Assembly (NCBI GenBank): GCA_026770025.1
Contig: JAMXDE010000003.1
Coordinates: 3,720,001 to 3,784,000, forward strand
Source of the DNA: Craspedostauros australis
Taxonomy: Eukaryota > Bacillariophyta > Bacillariophyceae > Mastogloiales > Achnanthaceae
Reading direction: 5' to 3'
Length of the DNA stretch: 64,000 nucleotides
Shown here one piece after another: positions 12,272 to 24,200 of the stretch. The notes under the pieces are model-generated. The model did not search any database. It worked only from the letters and a program-made list of their open reading frames with translations, and had not been told where the DNA came from. Both the position numbers and the translations under genes were made by a program. Numbering within the stretch: position 1 is the first letter of the stretch; every line of letters begins with the position of its first letter.

Positions 12272-13411
12272 CTATCCGTACCACATGTCCGTGCTGTGTG
12301 CCCAGACGACGGGAGCCGCATGTTTGCGATGATGAGAGGCTGAAATCATCACAGAATCATGGACGGGATGTGCACGCACGCAGATGGTCGGCGACTTCTT
12401 TGTGTCAGTTGAAGGGTTGCTGTTGTGCCGAGGTTGTGACAACTCGGTTGGTTGTTGCATTGGGGGCAATCCTTGTGGCCACGCACGGCCGTCAACTTGC
12501 TGGCGTTGATGTTGCTGCTGGCGTTGTTCCTGGATGGGATACAGCTTCTGGACAGGTGTGGCACGCACCAGATCATATAGTACGATCGACCCATCCTCGC
12601 TGCCCGAAACAATGGTGGTATCATCTGCCAACACATCCACGTTGAGACCGTACGTACCCGCCTCATGAGCACCTTGGAAAGTGTTGAGCAGTTCTGGTTT
12701 GGCATCACCGGCCGATGTCTCGATCAGTCGAATTGTGCCGTCCGTGCAGGAAGCGGCAAGGCACTGCCTGTCATTTGTCAGCTGCATCCCCGTGATTGGT
12801 GCACCGACCTGATCCACCGACAGCACTCCCTTGCGTAGGTCGTACGTGCGGACGCAGCCGTCGACGGAAGCGCTGCGGATGAGGCCCACGGGATCGTGTC
12901 TATTGGCGATATCCTGCTCGATGTGAAGGTCTGTCACGGAGTCTTTGGCTTGGCTGAGCACCTGGATTGGCTTGTGATTGGAGAGTGCCCGGCCATCCCA
13001 AATCGCCACAGTGCCGTCGTAGCTTCCGGAAAGCAAGGCATGTCCATCCTCCGTGGCCGCTACGCAATTGATCCTGCCGGAATGGTGGCTGCTCCACTTG
13101 GTGACGAATCTCGCCGAGACGAGATCGGTGAGGACCAATGCCTTGTCCGTGGCCGCCAAGACTTGCTCTGCTGGGTTCGACCCGCCTGATGTGAGGCAGC
13201 AAATGGCAGATATGTTATGCGATAGACCGTTGGCGTACGTTTGCATGGGCAGCGCGCGAGGAGGGGCGGAAGGTCCACGTGAATTCGAGTTCAGGTGCGG
13301 TCGATCATCTGGGGATGTGTAGGCCGGGTCGAGACGGAAGGGATTCCAAAGACGCACCGTGCGGTCCTGTCCGCCTGTGACGCAGTACTTGCCATCAGCT
13401 GTTGTGTTCAT
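12272..13411 (-). CDS. WDR83: WDR83/MORG1-type WD40-repeat protein (3' portion)
   Basis: WD40 beta-propeller scaffold resembling WDR83 (MORG1), known in other eukaryotes as an organiser of MAP-kinase modules and a spliceosome-associated protein. The visible 379 residues show several WD blades: GGQDRTVRLWNP, SGSYDGTVAIWD, ASVDGCVRTYDLR, ASCTDGTIRLIE and SGSEDGSIVLYDLV, with the LLNTFQGAHEAGTYGLNVD segment typical of this family. A Gln/His-rich low-complexity insert (PIQEQRQQQHQRQQ) precedes the last blade. The first ATG in frame (13411) opens directly in blade 1 (ADGKYC), so the family N-terminus, about 40 residues, is missing. A splice acceptor AACACAACAG just inside the frame suggests an upstream exon, but it was not found with confidence. 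An in-frame stop lies just upstream of the ATG. Confidence 0.8.
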   Translation of the reverse strand: MNTTADGKYCVTGGQDRTVRLWNPFRLDPAYTSPDDRPHLNSNSRGPSAPPRALPMQTYANGLSHNISAICCLTSGGSNPAEQVLAATDKALVLTDLVSARFVTKWSSHHSGRINCVAATEDGHALLSGSYDGTVAIWDGRALSNHKPIQVLSQAKDSVTDLHIEQDIANRHDPVGLIRSASVDGCVRTYDLRKGVLSVDQVGAPITGMQLTNDRQCLAASCTDGTIRLIETSAGDAKPELLNTFQGAHEAGTYGLNVDVLADDTTIVSGSEDGSIVLYDLVRATPVQKLYPIQEQRQQQHQRQQVDGRAWPQGLPPMQQPTELSQPRHNSNPSTDTKKSPTICVRAHPVHDSVMISASHHRKHAAPVVWAHSTDMWYG

Positions 13412-13573
13412 TCCATATCACGTTGGTATTGCACAAGTGGAGCGTATGGATGGCACGTTGGAGTAGAGGAGTGCAGGTTGCAGTGACGCAAGGTAGCGTG
13501 GGACATTCGAGTGTAAGATGGTATTGAAATGTGCTGGATGAGTGTCACGACTTGCATTCATTGTTGGGTGATC

Positions 13574-14022
13574 TCAGCTCTTATTCACGCATATGGTCGC
13601 CATGAACTGCACTGGCGCGGAGTGCTCGGACCATGCTACGAGATCCACTCCAAGAAAGCTTTCGCATGGCATCTTGGCAGAAGTGGCGAGCAGAATGAAG
13701 CGCAGCAGCTCACCAACGCAGGCGGCAGCATCAACGATCACGTCCCTCAGCTCAAAGTGAAGGAATATATTTAGTATCTCAGTTGTCGTCAAGAGCAGGA
13801 ATCTTGTTCCAGTTCTTCTGTCCAAGCGCGAGGTACTACGTCATCATAGGGGGTGTCGTTGAAAGGCCCTTCTGGGTCGAGACCACGCTCGCAGTGTTGG
13901 CCACAACACTGGTTGTGGATGCTGGATGATGCATCAGCCGAATACATCCTCTCGAGTACCAAGTGTGCGGAAGCACGCCCACGCAGCATACGAATACGAA
14001 TCCTCCAAGATGAGAAACGCAA
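13574..14022 (-). other. Possible exon fragments or gene relic, minus strand
   Basis: Two adjacent minus-strand frames have protein-like composition. One ends PFNDTPYDDVVPRAWTEEL and the next reads DVIVDAAACVGELLRF followed by AKMPCESFLGVDLV. Together they look weakly like a methyltransferase-type Rossmann segment interrupted by stops, as in a decayed gene or one with unrecognised introns. An alternative is that part of this belongs to the missing 5' end of the WDR83-type gene (the frame ends EHSAPVQFMAT). No assignment is made. Confidence 0.2.
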
Positions 14023-15278
14023 CTTCGTATCGTATCATGGCTCAAAGCAGGTATTCTATTATATTTGGTATTGTAGAATAGAACTTACAAGTGAAGTCAA
14101 TGCAATTCACGGGGCCCTCGTGTCCCATGAGACGGGCCCCTGCTATTCGTGGTACGGATGGAGGGACATTGGAGTGTTCGGCCCACATTGAACCGCATGG
14201 GTCAGCGCAAGCACATGCTCCTTCCTCTTCCTCTTGCTCTTGCCTGATTGCAATGGTGTTGGGTGTTTGCCGATGGTGTCAGAGTATGTGGCACTTTGCT
14301 GATGCGATGGATTGTGATGTGATGGATTGTGACTACAATGTGATGTGTTGATTTGGATCCTGGCTGAGTCCATCAACACATCACCATCCATCGTGCCTCT
14401 TCGCGGCATCTGCCGCGTGCCGCACAAATGCACATCGTTTACCATCTCCTTCTCCTCGTTTTTGTGGTTGGTGTTGGCGTCGATTCGTGAGAGGACTGGT
14501 CTGTCATGTGTCCGCAAGAACGCAATCGATTCGGTTTGATCAAAGAGCGCAACGCGCCTGCTGTGTCCTTCAGACATGTGTGACACAGACTCCCTCCGCA
14601 CGCAACACGCCTTTACGGTTTCAACGTCTTATCATGCTCGCGTCAGCGAACTATATAGAATATTAAGAGCTGAATATCGAATGGTATATCGCAGGCGTCC
14701 CCACACCGTAAAGAGGAGCTGATGATCACTTTTTGGTCGAAAATGGGATCGCCAACACCTCGCACCTCGCAACATCACCAAAACAAAACGAAACGAAACA
14801 AAACTGAGCGAAACACCCACCACGGAAACGGCGCCAAGCAACACATGAAAGATGAACATGAAAATGGAAGAAGAACGAAGCAGGTGAACTCCAACCTGTC
14901 CGCTGCGTACATACTTGAGTGGAGGACAACACGCGCAGTATCATTCAAGTGCTCTACTCTTCTCAACTCTCCTTTTGTGCCACTGCGTGCGGACAACATC
15001 CCAACCATCAAAGTGAATGCTTTCCGTACAACGATTCACCAACCGTGCCAGACGACGCGACACATAGAGCGAGGGAGAGAGATAGACAGAAAGAGAGAGT
15101 GCGAGAGAGAGCGATAGGATAGGTTCGCGTATTTCACCGCCACACATCATATCTCGCTGACCCCATCATCCAATCTACTAATCCAATACCTACCACCGGA
15201 GGCCTCCTTGTGATCCTGGTCGCATCTATCCTGTGGTGTGCCGTGACTGGCGTTCATCGACACATTGCGGACATCACG
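14023..15278. other. Intergenic region upstream of the giant low-complexity gene
   Basis: No supported gene. The plus strand contains an AAAACG/AAACG-rich stretch (about 14775-14820) and a purine (GAGA) stretch at 15060-15118 close to the next coding region, likely leader or promoter sequence. The frame of the giant gene continues back to a GTG at 15210, but its first ATG is at 15279. Confidence 0.5.
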
Positions 15279-18200
15279 ATGGACGACAGGTCGGAGTTTG
15301 AGTGCTTCCAAGACCCGACCATGTTGTCGCAGCGGGATTTGGAGCGCTCAATATCTGTCGGGATGATCGGTGGAGAGGATGGGGAGCCTCAACGACCGTC
15401 GCGACAACAGCAGCAGCAACGACAATGGCAGGAGCAACAGCGACAGCGACAGCGTGGGCCGACCGCAGATAGGACACACCTGTCACAAATCGACCCCCCG
15501 TTCGCACATAGGAATGGCAGCAAGCCTGCGGGAAGACCAAACCTCATTGGTTACATCCCAAGGCTGCCCTCGACGGAACGTCCGGAGTTTGAGAAGATCG
15601 CGGCGGCGGCTACGTGGGATTCGGAAGAGGACATTCCCTTCGACATGCAGCCTCGCAGGAAGCCCAACCCTCGTCGCTGCAGTTCGCCGGGTGTGGACCA
15701 ACCAATCAATCACACTTTTAATCCTGGCAACGTCCGTGCGGAAGTCCACTCCAGCAACGCGGACAATGTGGATATGAGCAAGAAACGCAACGCAACCACG
15801 TTGACTGATCAGCAACTTCACGCCCCAGAAACACGTGCAGTGGATCAGCCTGCCGTGGTTGTGCATGAAGCGAGAGCTACGGGTAGCCTTCGTGGTGAGA
15901 CCGCTCGCTGCCTTTCACAGGAGACGGATGAAGGTGGAAGCGAACACTACTTTGAAGAGAACAGGTCTCGCCAAGAACAGAAGCTCCAACAGCCCCATCA
16001 AAATCCCCATCAACAGCAGCAGCAGCCATGCCGACCATCGATCGATGAAGATGTTGAATCACCCATTGACTGCAGCGGTTCCAGCGCAAGAAAGGGTGGA
16101 GGCGGAGGCAAAGTCGCTGGTGTGCATGATGAACGTCAGGTGCAGAAACCTGCACACGATCACACTGAACACGACGCCGCGCGGGACGACACAATGCACC
16201 GGAGCATATCACCTGAGATTTTCTCATTTGACTTTGTCCTGTCAGGATCCCCCACATTCACGAAACAATCAACCGCCAAGCATGCATCGTCGTTCACCAG
16301 CGCGGAACGCGATGCCGTGGAAGCCAGTCCCTCGTTTCCGGATCGACCGCAGGCCTTCAACTCCGTGCAGCGAACGTTCACGAGTCCAACATCGGAGCAA
16401 GGCATCACCTCCAGAAGCAACGTGGACGTGTTGGTGACGTGCATTGATGGGTTGTTCATCACAAATTCCATCATTGACGAACGCGATGAAGGTGGCGATT
16501 ACGATGACGACGGTGATCACGACCATGACGATGATCACGATCATGACCACCATGATGACCACCATGACGACGATGACGACGATGAAACCAACAGCCTGTG
16601 TGAGCAAGCAGATCACTCTGAGGGACGTTCTGACGACTCGAACATCGAAGACTGCCATTCCATTGACGATGACAACGAACACGAACACGAAGGCGATGGT
16701 AATGACGCGGCTTCCATCGTCGAGTCCAAACCTGACAAGGACGATCGTAGCTCCTCTTCGAAGCCAAACGATCGAAGATCAAACCGGCTCGTTGCGGTGG
16801 ATGCGGCTATGGATGGTGCAAGTACGCTGAGGATGGCAGCAGATGCACTCACGGTGCTGCCAACTTCGCCTTGTTGTTTCCTGGCGCTTGAGTCGGCCAT
16901 CATGGACGATCCCATCTCGATGGAGCAGGTCATGGCCGACGAGGGACAAGAAGAAGAGGACGACGAGGATGAGGATCTGCAACCGACACGGACTGAGACC
17001 TTTGACACGCTGACTGGAAAGAGCATCACCATCGTTCATGACGATACTCAAACTCACGCACCTTTCAGCGCAGCACCGGCCCATGAGGACGCTCATCCTC
17101 CCGCAAACCGCGATGGCCCACGACACGACGAAAAGATGCAGCCGGCGGTGTTGAGCCGTCCGCAACCGGAGACGGATCCTGACGATGGGTTCGTCCCGCC
17201 CCTCGCAAGAAACGATGCCACGGAACAGCTGTCCACCACATCCAATAGCTCCGTGCCATTCGACGCGACGCCTGTCAGTGTCGCCCGAAAGCATGTGGCA
17301 CATGAACGAGACAATGGCAAGGCCACATCCGCTATGGACGAAACGGAGCTTGTGATCCCCAGCAAGAGCAACGATGCAGGTATTGTCGCGGCCTCGCCCA
17401 GAACACATACCAGCAGCTCAGCCCTGAGCATCGTCACTTCTAACCGGCCACAAATCCCTCTCGCAGGCAACGAATCACAGCAACCGTGTCAATGGCAGGA
17501 CCAACCGGAGCGAACGAATGCCGGCGGAACGGATGCGCCGAATGCGCAGAGCCCATCGAAGACACACTGCCTCTTCTTTACACGCAAACTCGAAGCACCA
17601 GCCCCGTCACCCCAGCACTCTTCTTCGCCGAATGCGCTGTTCTTCCAACAAACGACGCACGTGCTTGGGAACTCCCAACGCAGACGCCAAAGAGAGGCTG
17701 ACAAAGCGGCGGAGATGGAGAAATTGCAAGACCAAGAACGGCGGGAGAGGAGCGAAGGGAAGAGGCCATCATCGCCAAGACGGGCATCTGTGCTCATGTC
17801 GTCTTCCAAGCCTCCCATCTCCGCCAACAACAGAAAGCGCACAGCAGCACATGCCAGCCCCTCTGCGGGAATTCTACCTGGAGACATCGTTCACCAAGCA
17901 CCAACGCACACACCAACGCTAATGCCGACGCCAACATCGACGCGAAAGCAAGCGCACAAGCCATTGCCAACATCGCCGATATCTGAATGGACAGCCTCTG
18001 CGTGGACAGCAACTCCAGTATCTGCATCCACAGTCCCATCCACGATCTCACCTGCGTTGTCGTCTCCTGCCACGGCGTCGCAACAGCAGCATCAGCAGCA
18101 GCGACATCAGTCATCGTCGCAGATCGCAGACATGCACGGAAACATCGCGCGAACCGACTCACGGGACTCATTCGCAACTGTGCAATCCACGACGTCCAGC

Positions 18201-21200
18201 AACTGCACGACTCCACGTGCAAATGGCAACCTGCGAAACAACAGAAAATCTCCGACGGGGCCAACAACTCCACCGGCAAGCGTCGCCACTGGCAGAGGTG
18301 CTACCAGCAGTACTAGTGCGCGGAGTCCTGCTTCGTTGAAGACGAGGCTAACCGTCGCCACGGGTTCTGGTGCTATCAATAGAGCTACTGGCGTGCCCAA
18401 AGCGACGGCCAAAACCTCACCCGCCTCTGCCAAATCACCTTCGTCACGTCCGTTGTCAACATCGTCCTCGACATCGTCACAATCCTACGCTCGAAGCCGC
18501 CGAGGCGAGAAGTACATGGATGATGATGAGTTTATGGAGGAGAAGGATAGCAGGAGAAGACCAACACCGTTGGCAAGCACGAGACGGAAGCGTCGCATGA
18601 TTGCAACGAACTACTTCTCTTCGCTCACGGAGGCAGAGACCATCGCGGTGACTGGCAAGACCCCACGATCAAGAGTTTTGCTTCGACGTCCTGAGTCGTC
18701 GCCCTCCGCAAGAAACAGCAGCCGCAAGCCATCCAAGTTATTGTCACCGTCGGTTCATGCGCCAGTGATCCTCCCCGTAACACGTTCTACGAATCATCGT
18801 GGACTGGCGTCGTCTACCTGTGGTGACTCCAGGCATGTTGCAGCCGAAGCAGATCCCGATCACTCCGAACGCACTGACAGTGGCAAGCAGCCCCAGCATC
18901 AGCCCCAGCAGGAACAAAGACGGCACCAACTCAAGCAGGTTGATTTCGAAACCTCCGTCAAGGCCATTTTGGACAACACAGAGACTAAACACGAATCTGT
19001 CATCGGGGCTGGGGCACTTTCAGATGAGTCATCGTCTTCTGAACCCACTCAATCGCCCACTGTTGACAGTGGCAGCAATACAAATACAAAGTCAGCCACG
19101 GCCTCAGTTGCAGCCTCAGCAGAAACCAAGATGCGAATGAACGGAAGTGGGCTGTCGTCCGCAACGAAGGCAAAGAATGTTGAGGCAACTGCGCCACACT
19201 CCAAGCAGAGCTTCAAGCCCAAACCGAAGCTCACCTCGTGCCGCGACATGATCAAGCTGTTCGTCATGGAGGAGGAGAGTGCGATGATGAATTCGCCGCA
19301 CAATCCAACTGATATGAGCTCACCAATGGCGGCGCCGTCCACGCTCTCAGAATCTCAGGCATACGCAGCGTCGAAAGTGCTCCCCACACAGCGCGGACTT
19401 GAAGAACATCATGTTCAAAAGGCTGCAGCATTCGCTGGTGGTATGCCAGCAATGCCACCAAGCCACCAAATGGAAGAGCTCCAACCTGCTCTCTCCGAAT
19501 CCAGCATGGACGAAATTGATCGTCCCATGGTGATCTCGAAACCTCCAACACCCTCGGTACACGGAGGTATGGGAATGCCTCGCCTTCACAGTGCGCGGAA
19601 CGTAAACGCCGGCCAGGACGGACATGCCAGCCATCCTCCGTTCCACTTGTACCACAGTAGCGACGAAGTTGCACTGTCTCTTTCAACGACCAAGTCATCC
19701 TTGGACGGTTGCGAACACAGGGACGATGGTGACAACAACCGAAGGCCGCCATCGCAAATGAACACGGCAGCGTACACCAACACCAACACCGCGCTGAATG
19801 GCGATTGGGACAACGCAATCAGCTTCGATGATGGTTGCACTGACGACTCCAACGATCTGCGGTTGATCCATGAACACACGATCGATTCTGACAACACGAC
19901 TGCCAGTACGACGGGTACCGCGCGCTCTTTTGGTGTGGCGGAAACTTCACTTCTGGGAGGCGTTTTTGATGGTGGTAGTTTGGATGACCCCGAACAAACC
20001 TCTAGCGCTTCGCAGGTCAAGCATGCAAGTGATGCTGCGGCTACGGAAGGCGATGCTGATGATGACCCGATGAGAGAAATCTTGCATCAGCGGCAAGGCA
20101 GTGAGATCAACGCACCGGCAACCTACCTTAACCTCGCCCAGCCAAAGACACCTGTGGCACTGGACGACACCCCGAAGCAGACAGAAGTGGATACATTCTT
20201 CCAGAAATTGGCCGAAAGCGTTTCGGAAAGCTCCGACGACGGCTCCGCCAGCGTTGCATTCGACGAGCGAGCAGACAGCGAGTATACTGCAGCAGGAAGG
20301 AGTGGAGGGAACACCAATGGTGCGATTCGCGGTGCTGCAGGCAACACGGCGGACTGGGATCATTTCTCCCAACACCTTGACGATATCGGTCGATTTCCTC
20401 AACAATTTGCGACTAGGCTGTCCAGCGGGGTTCGAACCGCCTCTCCCATGAGCTTGTCTCAAACTGCGCCACCCCGGCCACGATCGCGACCGACACCGTC
20501 CGCACCGTCGTCATCATCATCATCATCATCATCATCCACTGGCTGGAAACTGACGAAAGGTTCAGCCCGCAACGACATTACAGCAACTGCTCCAATCAGT
20601 CTTTCGGAATGCCAGCGTATCGGGCTGGCAGGAGAAGACGACGACGACAGCCTTCTTCAATCATTCACGGATGATCAAGATGACGGTGATAAATCTGACA
20701 TGGCGATCTTGCCCGCCCGTGGCCGCAGCGGGGGAGACAGCGACCAGTATCCGGATCTCACGAAGGACTCCATGCGAATGATACTGGGCACGATCGATGA
20801 GGCGACTGTGGAAAACTCGGACTCCAATGACAGCGTCTTTTCCAGCGAAATCAACATCGGCGAGTACCAAGGCATGCTGCAAGGCATGGGCGATCCCTCC
20901 TCTTTGGACAGCGCCATGAGAGGGAAAGGATCCATCACGCCGATGATCGGGAATGGCGCGAACTACTGCCGCGCTGGAGGTGCTCAATCAAACACGAGCA
21001 GCTGGGGCGACACAGCCGCGGTGATATCTGCAACCGAGACGCCCTTACCACCGTCGCCTTGCCCAAGCACATCCAATTCTTTTCAGGAAGGAGTGGCTCT
21101 TGCGGTGAACTCCGCCTTGGGCGTCGTTAGCGCCACCTTTTCGGGCGAACAGCAGAGTGCCGTCAGCACAGCGCGGTCGGCATCCCATGATTCTGCTGCT

Positions 21201-24200
21201 GCTGCTGCTGCCATCAGCACCACCATCACCACCATTACTGCAACCGCCAGCATCAGAAGTAATAGTAGCAGCAATAGCAGCGGCAATGGCCGAATTCGAC
21301 ATCCCACCGCTGAGCCGAAGCAAGAAGTTCACAGAGGAGCCGACGCCAGCACACGTGAGAGGTTTGATCGCTTGACGCTTCCTTCCCGAAGTCGATCCGC
21401 TGACAGGTCGCGGCGGAGCAATGACACTGATAGCGTGTCCAGAAACACCAGCTGTGACCGCGGACTCAAGTCGAATGGGAGCAGCGCCAGTAATGCGGCC
21501 AGTGTTGTGCAGGATGCGAGCAGCGTGGAGGCTGTTTCTTCTGTGCCTACTGTGAGCAACAAGGCCCCTTCGACTGTCTCAGAGGGAAGCTCCGTCCCAG
21601 ACGCCGCGATTGCAGAGGTCATCCTCCTCATGGACAAGTTCCGCACGAACCAGCGCCAGAACGCCACCGCAGCCGACAATTTCAGTCGCTTGACTCCGCA
21701 AAGCAACTTTGGTCCTCTCGCCCAGGAGTACCTCACGAAGTCGCGCAACGCAGCAGGTGCATCTGAACCAAATTCCTCCTTCACTTCCCAAAAGCTCGAC
21801 CAGCACTCCATGGAGCTGGATCAGCTGATCGATTCCATGCACGATGAGGACAGCAACGACAGCAACGCAAACATCAACGGTGGAGCCATGAATATGAACA
21901 TGAACATGAGCATGGGACGAGTCGGTTCAAGGCGCAGCAGCTGCTCGAGTTTGGATGTCGGTGTGGGCGCCGATAGTTACGGCATGCCAGGGACGGCCAA
22001 TCTCACATCCACCAAGGAAGCTTCGAGATCAGCTTTGCGCGGTTCTGCTGCCAACAGGTCGCAGAACATGGCCTTGGCAAGCCGCACCGTGCCGACGTCG
22101 CAATCATCGATGAAAAAATCCACCACTATGGATCGTGTCACCCTGTCTCTTTCTGGAATCGAGGACGGCGACTTTATCATCTCCTCGCGAGCAGGCGCAT
22201 CCATGGATCGGTACTCTTCGATCAACATGGATCAAACGGCAAGCCTCGACGAAAGCCGTACGAATCACAGCGCGTACGACGGTGGTGAGGCTCTCGAAAT
22301 CGTCTCCCAACCAAAACCATCGAGACGCCTTGGCAGAAGCGGGAGCCTCGCCGAGACTGACGCATCGCTTTGGTACGGCTCGAAGGCGAACTTTGCCGGC
22401 AGCGATCTGGGCGGGATTGCCAGCGCCAGCAACGCCTCTCTGGATCAGTCCAGGATGATGTCGGCAAGCCGGTCCTCGCACGGTGCCTTTTCGGCCGCAT
22501 CATCCGTGAATTCATCACAAACGATTTCACCGACCGCCACAGCGGGGTCGCGTGGAGGCACGAACATCAGGAACCTGGGTTCCATTGGGAGCGACATGAT
22601 GCTGCGACGGAACAGGTCCAACTCCAGCTCGCAATCGCCAACATCTCGAGTGGCATTGCGGTCCGTGGCACGATCCATCATCAGCAGCGCCTCGAGCAGC
22701 GAATCCAGCACGAGCTCATTGGAGGCAAGCGGAAGCTCGTCTTCTTCTGAATCGTCATCCACATCGTCTTCCTCGTCCGCCGAATCTTCTTCATCCTCGT
22801 CAAAGAGCACCAGCAATCGCTTGGGCATGTCCCGCTCTGGGAACGAGAGCGGCAGCACCCGTTTCACCGCATCCACAGCGAAGAACGAAGGCAGCCGAAA
22901 CCGGAAGCACAAGACGCAGCGTGGATCATCCAAGTCTGACGCAGCCAAAAGCGCCGACTGGTCGCCAGAATCGACCTCAGCATCTGCCACGGCACGAACT
23001 TCCATGACGGCCTCCGCAACATCGTCATCGAAACGTCACTCGCGATCCTCATCGTCACGACGAGACAGATCGGCGAAGGCTGGGTCAGCATCAGCAGCGG
23101 ATGTAGCAAAAGCGATGGGATCCTCCACTCCAAAGTCTCGCCGGGATAATACGACTGGTGGAAACGGCAAAAGCAATCGCAATGGGGATGAAGATCAACA
23201 CGACAATGAAACGGAACGTTCCGACAGACGCCGCCGCAAAGAATCCGGGTTGCCCAAATCAATCCTCGCCCGTCAACCGATCCGCACCATGTCCACCGAC
23301 AGCGACAGCGGCACCAATCAGCCAAACGACAGACAATCACGCCGATCCCCATCTCCCTCTGGAAGGAGAGGTCTTGGGCGCATCCGTGATCTCAACATCA
23401 TCCAGCGTATGAGGAATGCTCACAGGAGCCGAAGCAGAAGCAGAAGCAGGAGCCTGAGCGCCACTCGGAGCAGGAGCGCAACACCAACAGCTGGCCTTGC
23501 AACAAGTGCCAGCGACGGCAGCACGGAAAACATCGGAGGAGGCAGAAACGGACGATCACCATCGCCACGATCGCGCCGATCGATGAAGTCCAAGATCTCC
23601 AAGATCACATCCAAGGTCTTCAAGCGCAAAGTGAAGAAGGCCGACTTCGACAAGATGGCCAACCCAGCGCTCAAGCCATTACTCCTTGACGGCAAGGAGT
23701 ACCTGGAGCACCAGAACCAATCTAACCAATCGACCCAGGTCCGGAATGAGGTCGACGTCGAGACCCACGGTGCTGGCATCATGGAGAGCCGTGATGATGT
23801 CGATGCTATGGAGCTGCCAGTTCACGGCTCCGACTCTTTCGAGAGGATGGACAAGTACGAATCGCTCGACGAAGAGGACCGTCCCGAAGGCGAATCGGAG
23901 GCAAGGGACGACAAGAGCAACGGCAGCAGCCGAAGCAATGCAGCCAGCGATGGTGCAAGCAAGGGGATCATGCTGAAAAAGAGCACAAGCCAGGGTTCTC
24001 AAAGAAGCGGCAAATCCTCCAAGGATGGCGATGGTCGTGGTGGCGGCAAGCGAAGAAGCGTCACGATCGTAGACCCGGCATCTGAGATGGCGTCAGCATC
24101 GCACGTAAAGAACATGTCGAATGATTCCCGTGACAGCCGCGGAGGAAGTGCAACGGAGACGCGACCCGCTTCTGCCAAACAGCAACAACCGCAAACGTCG

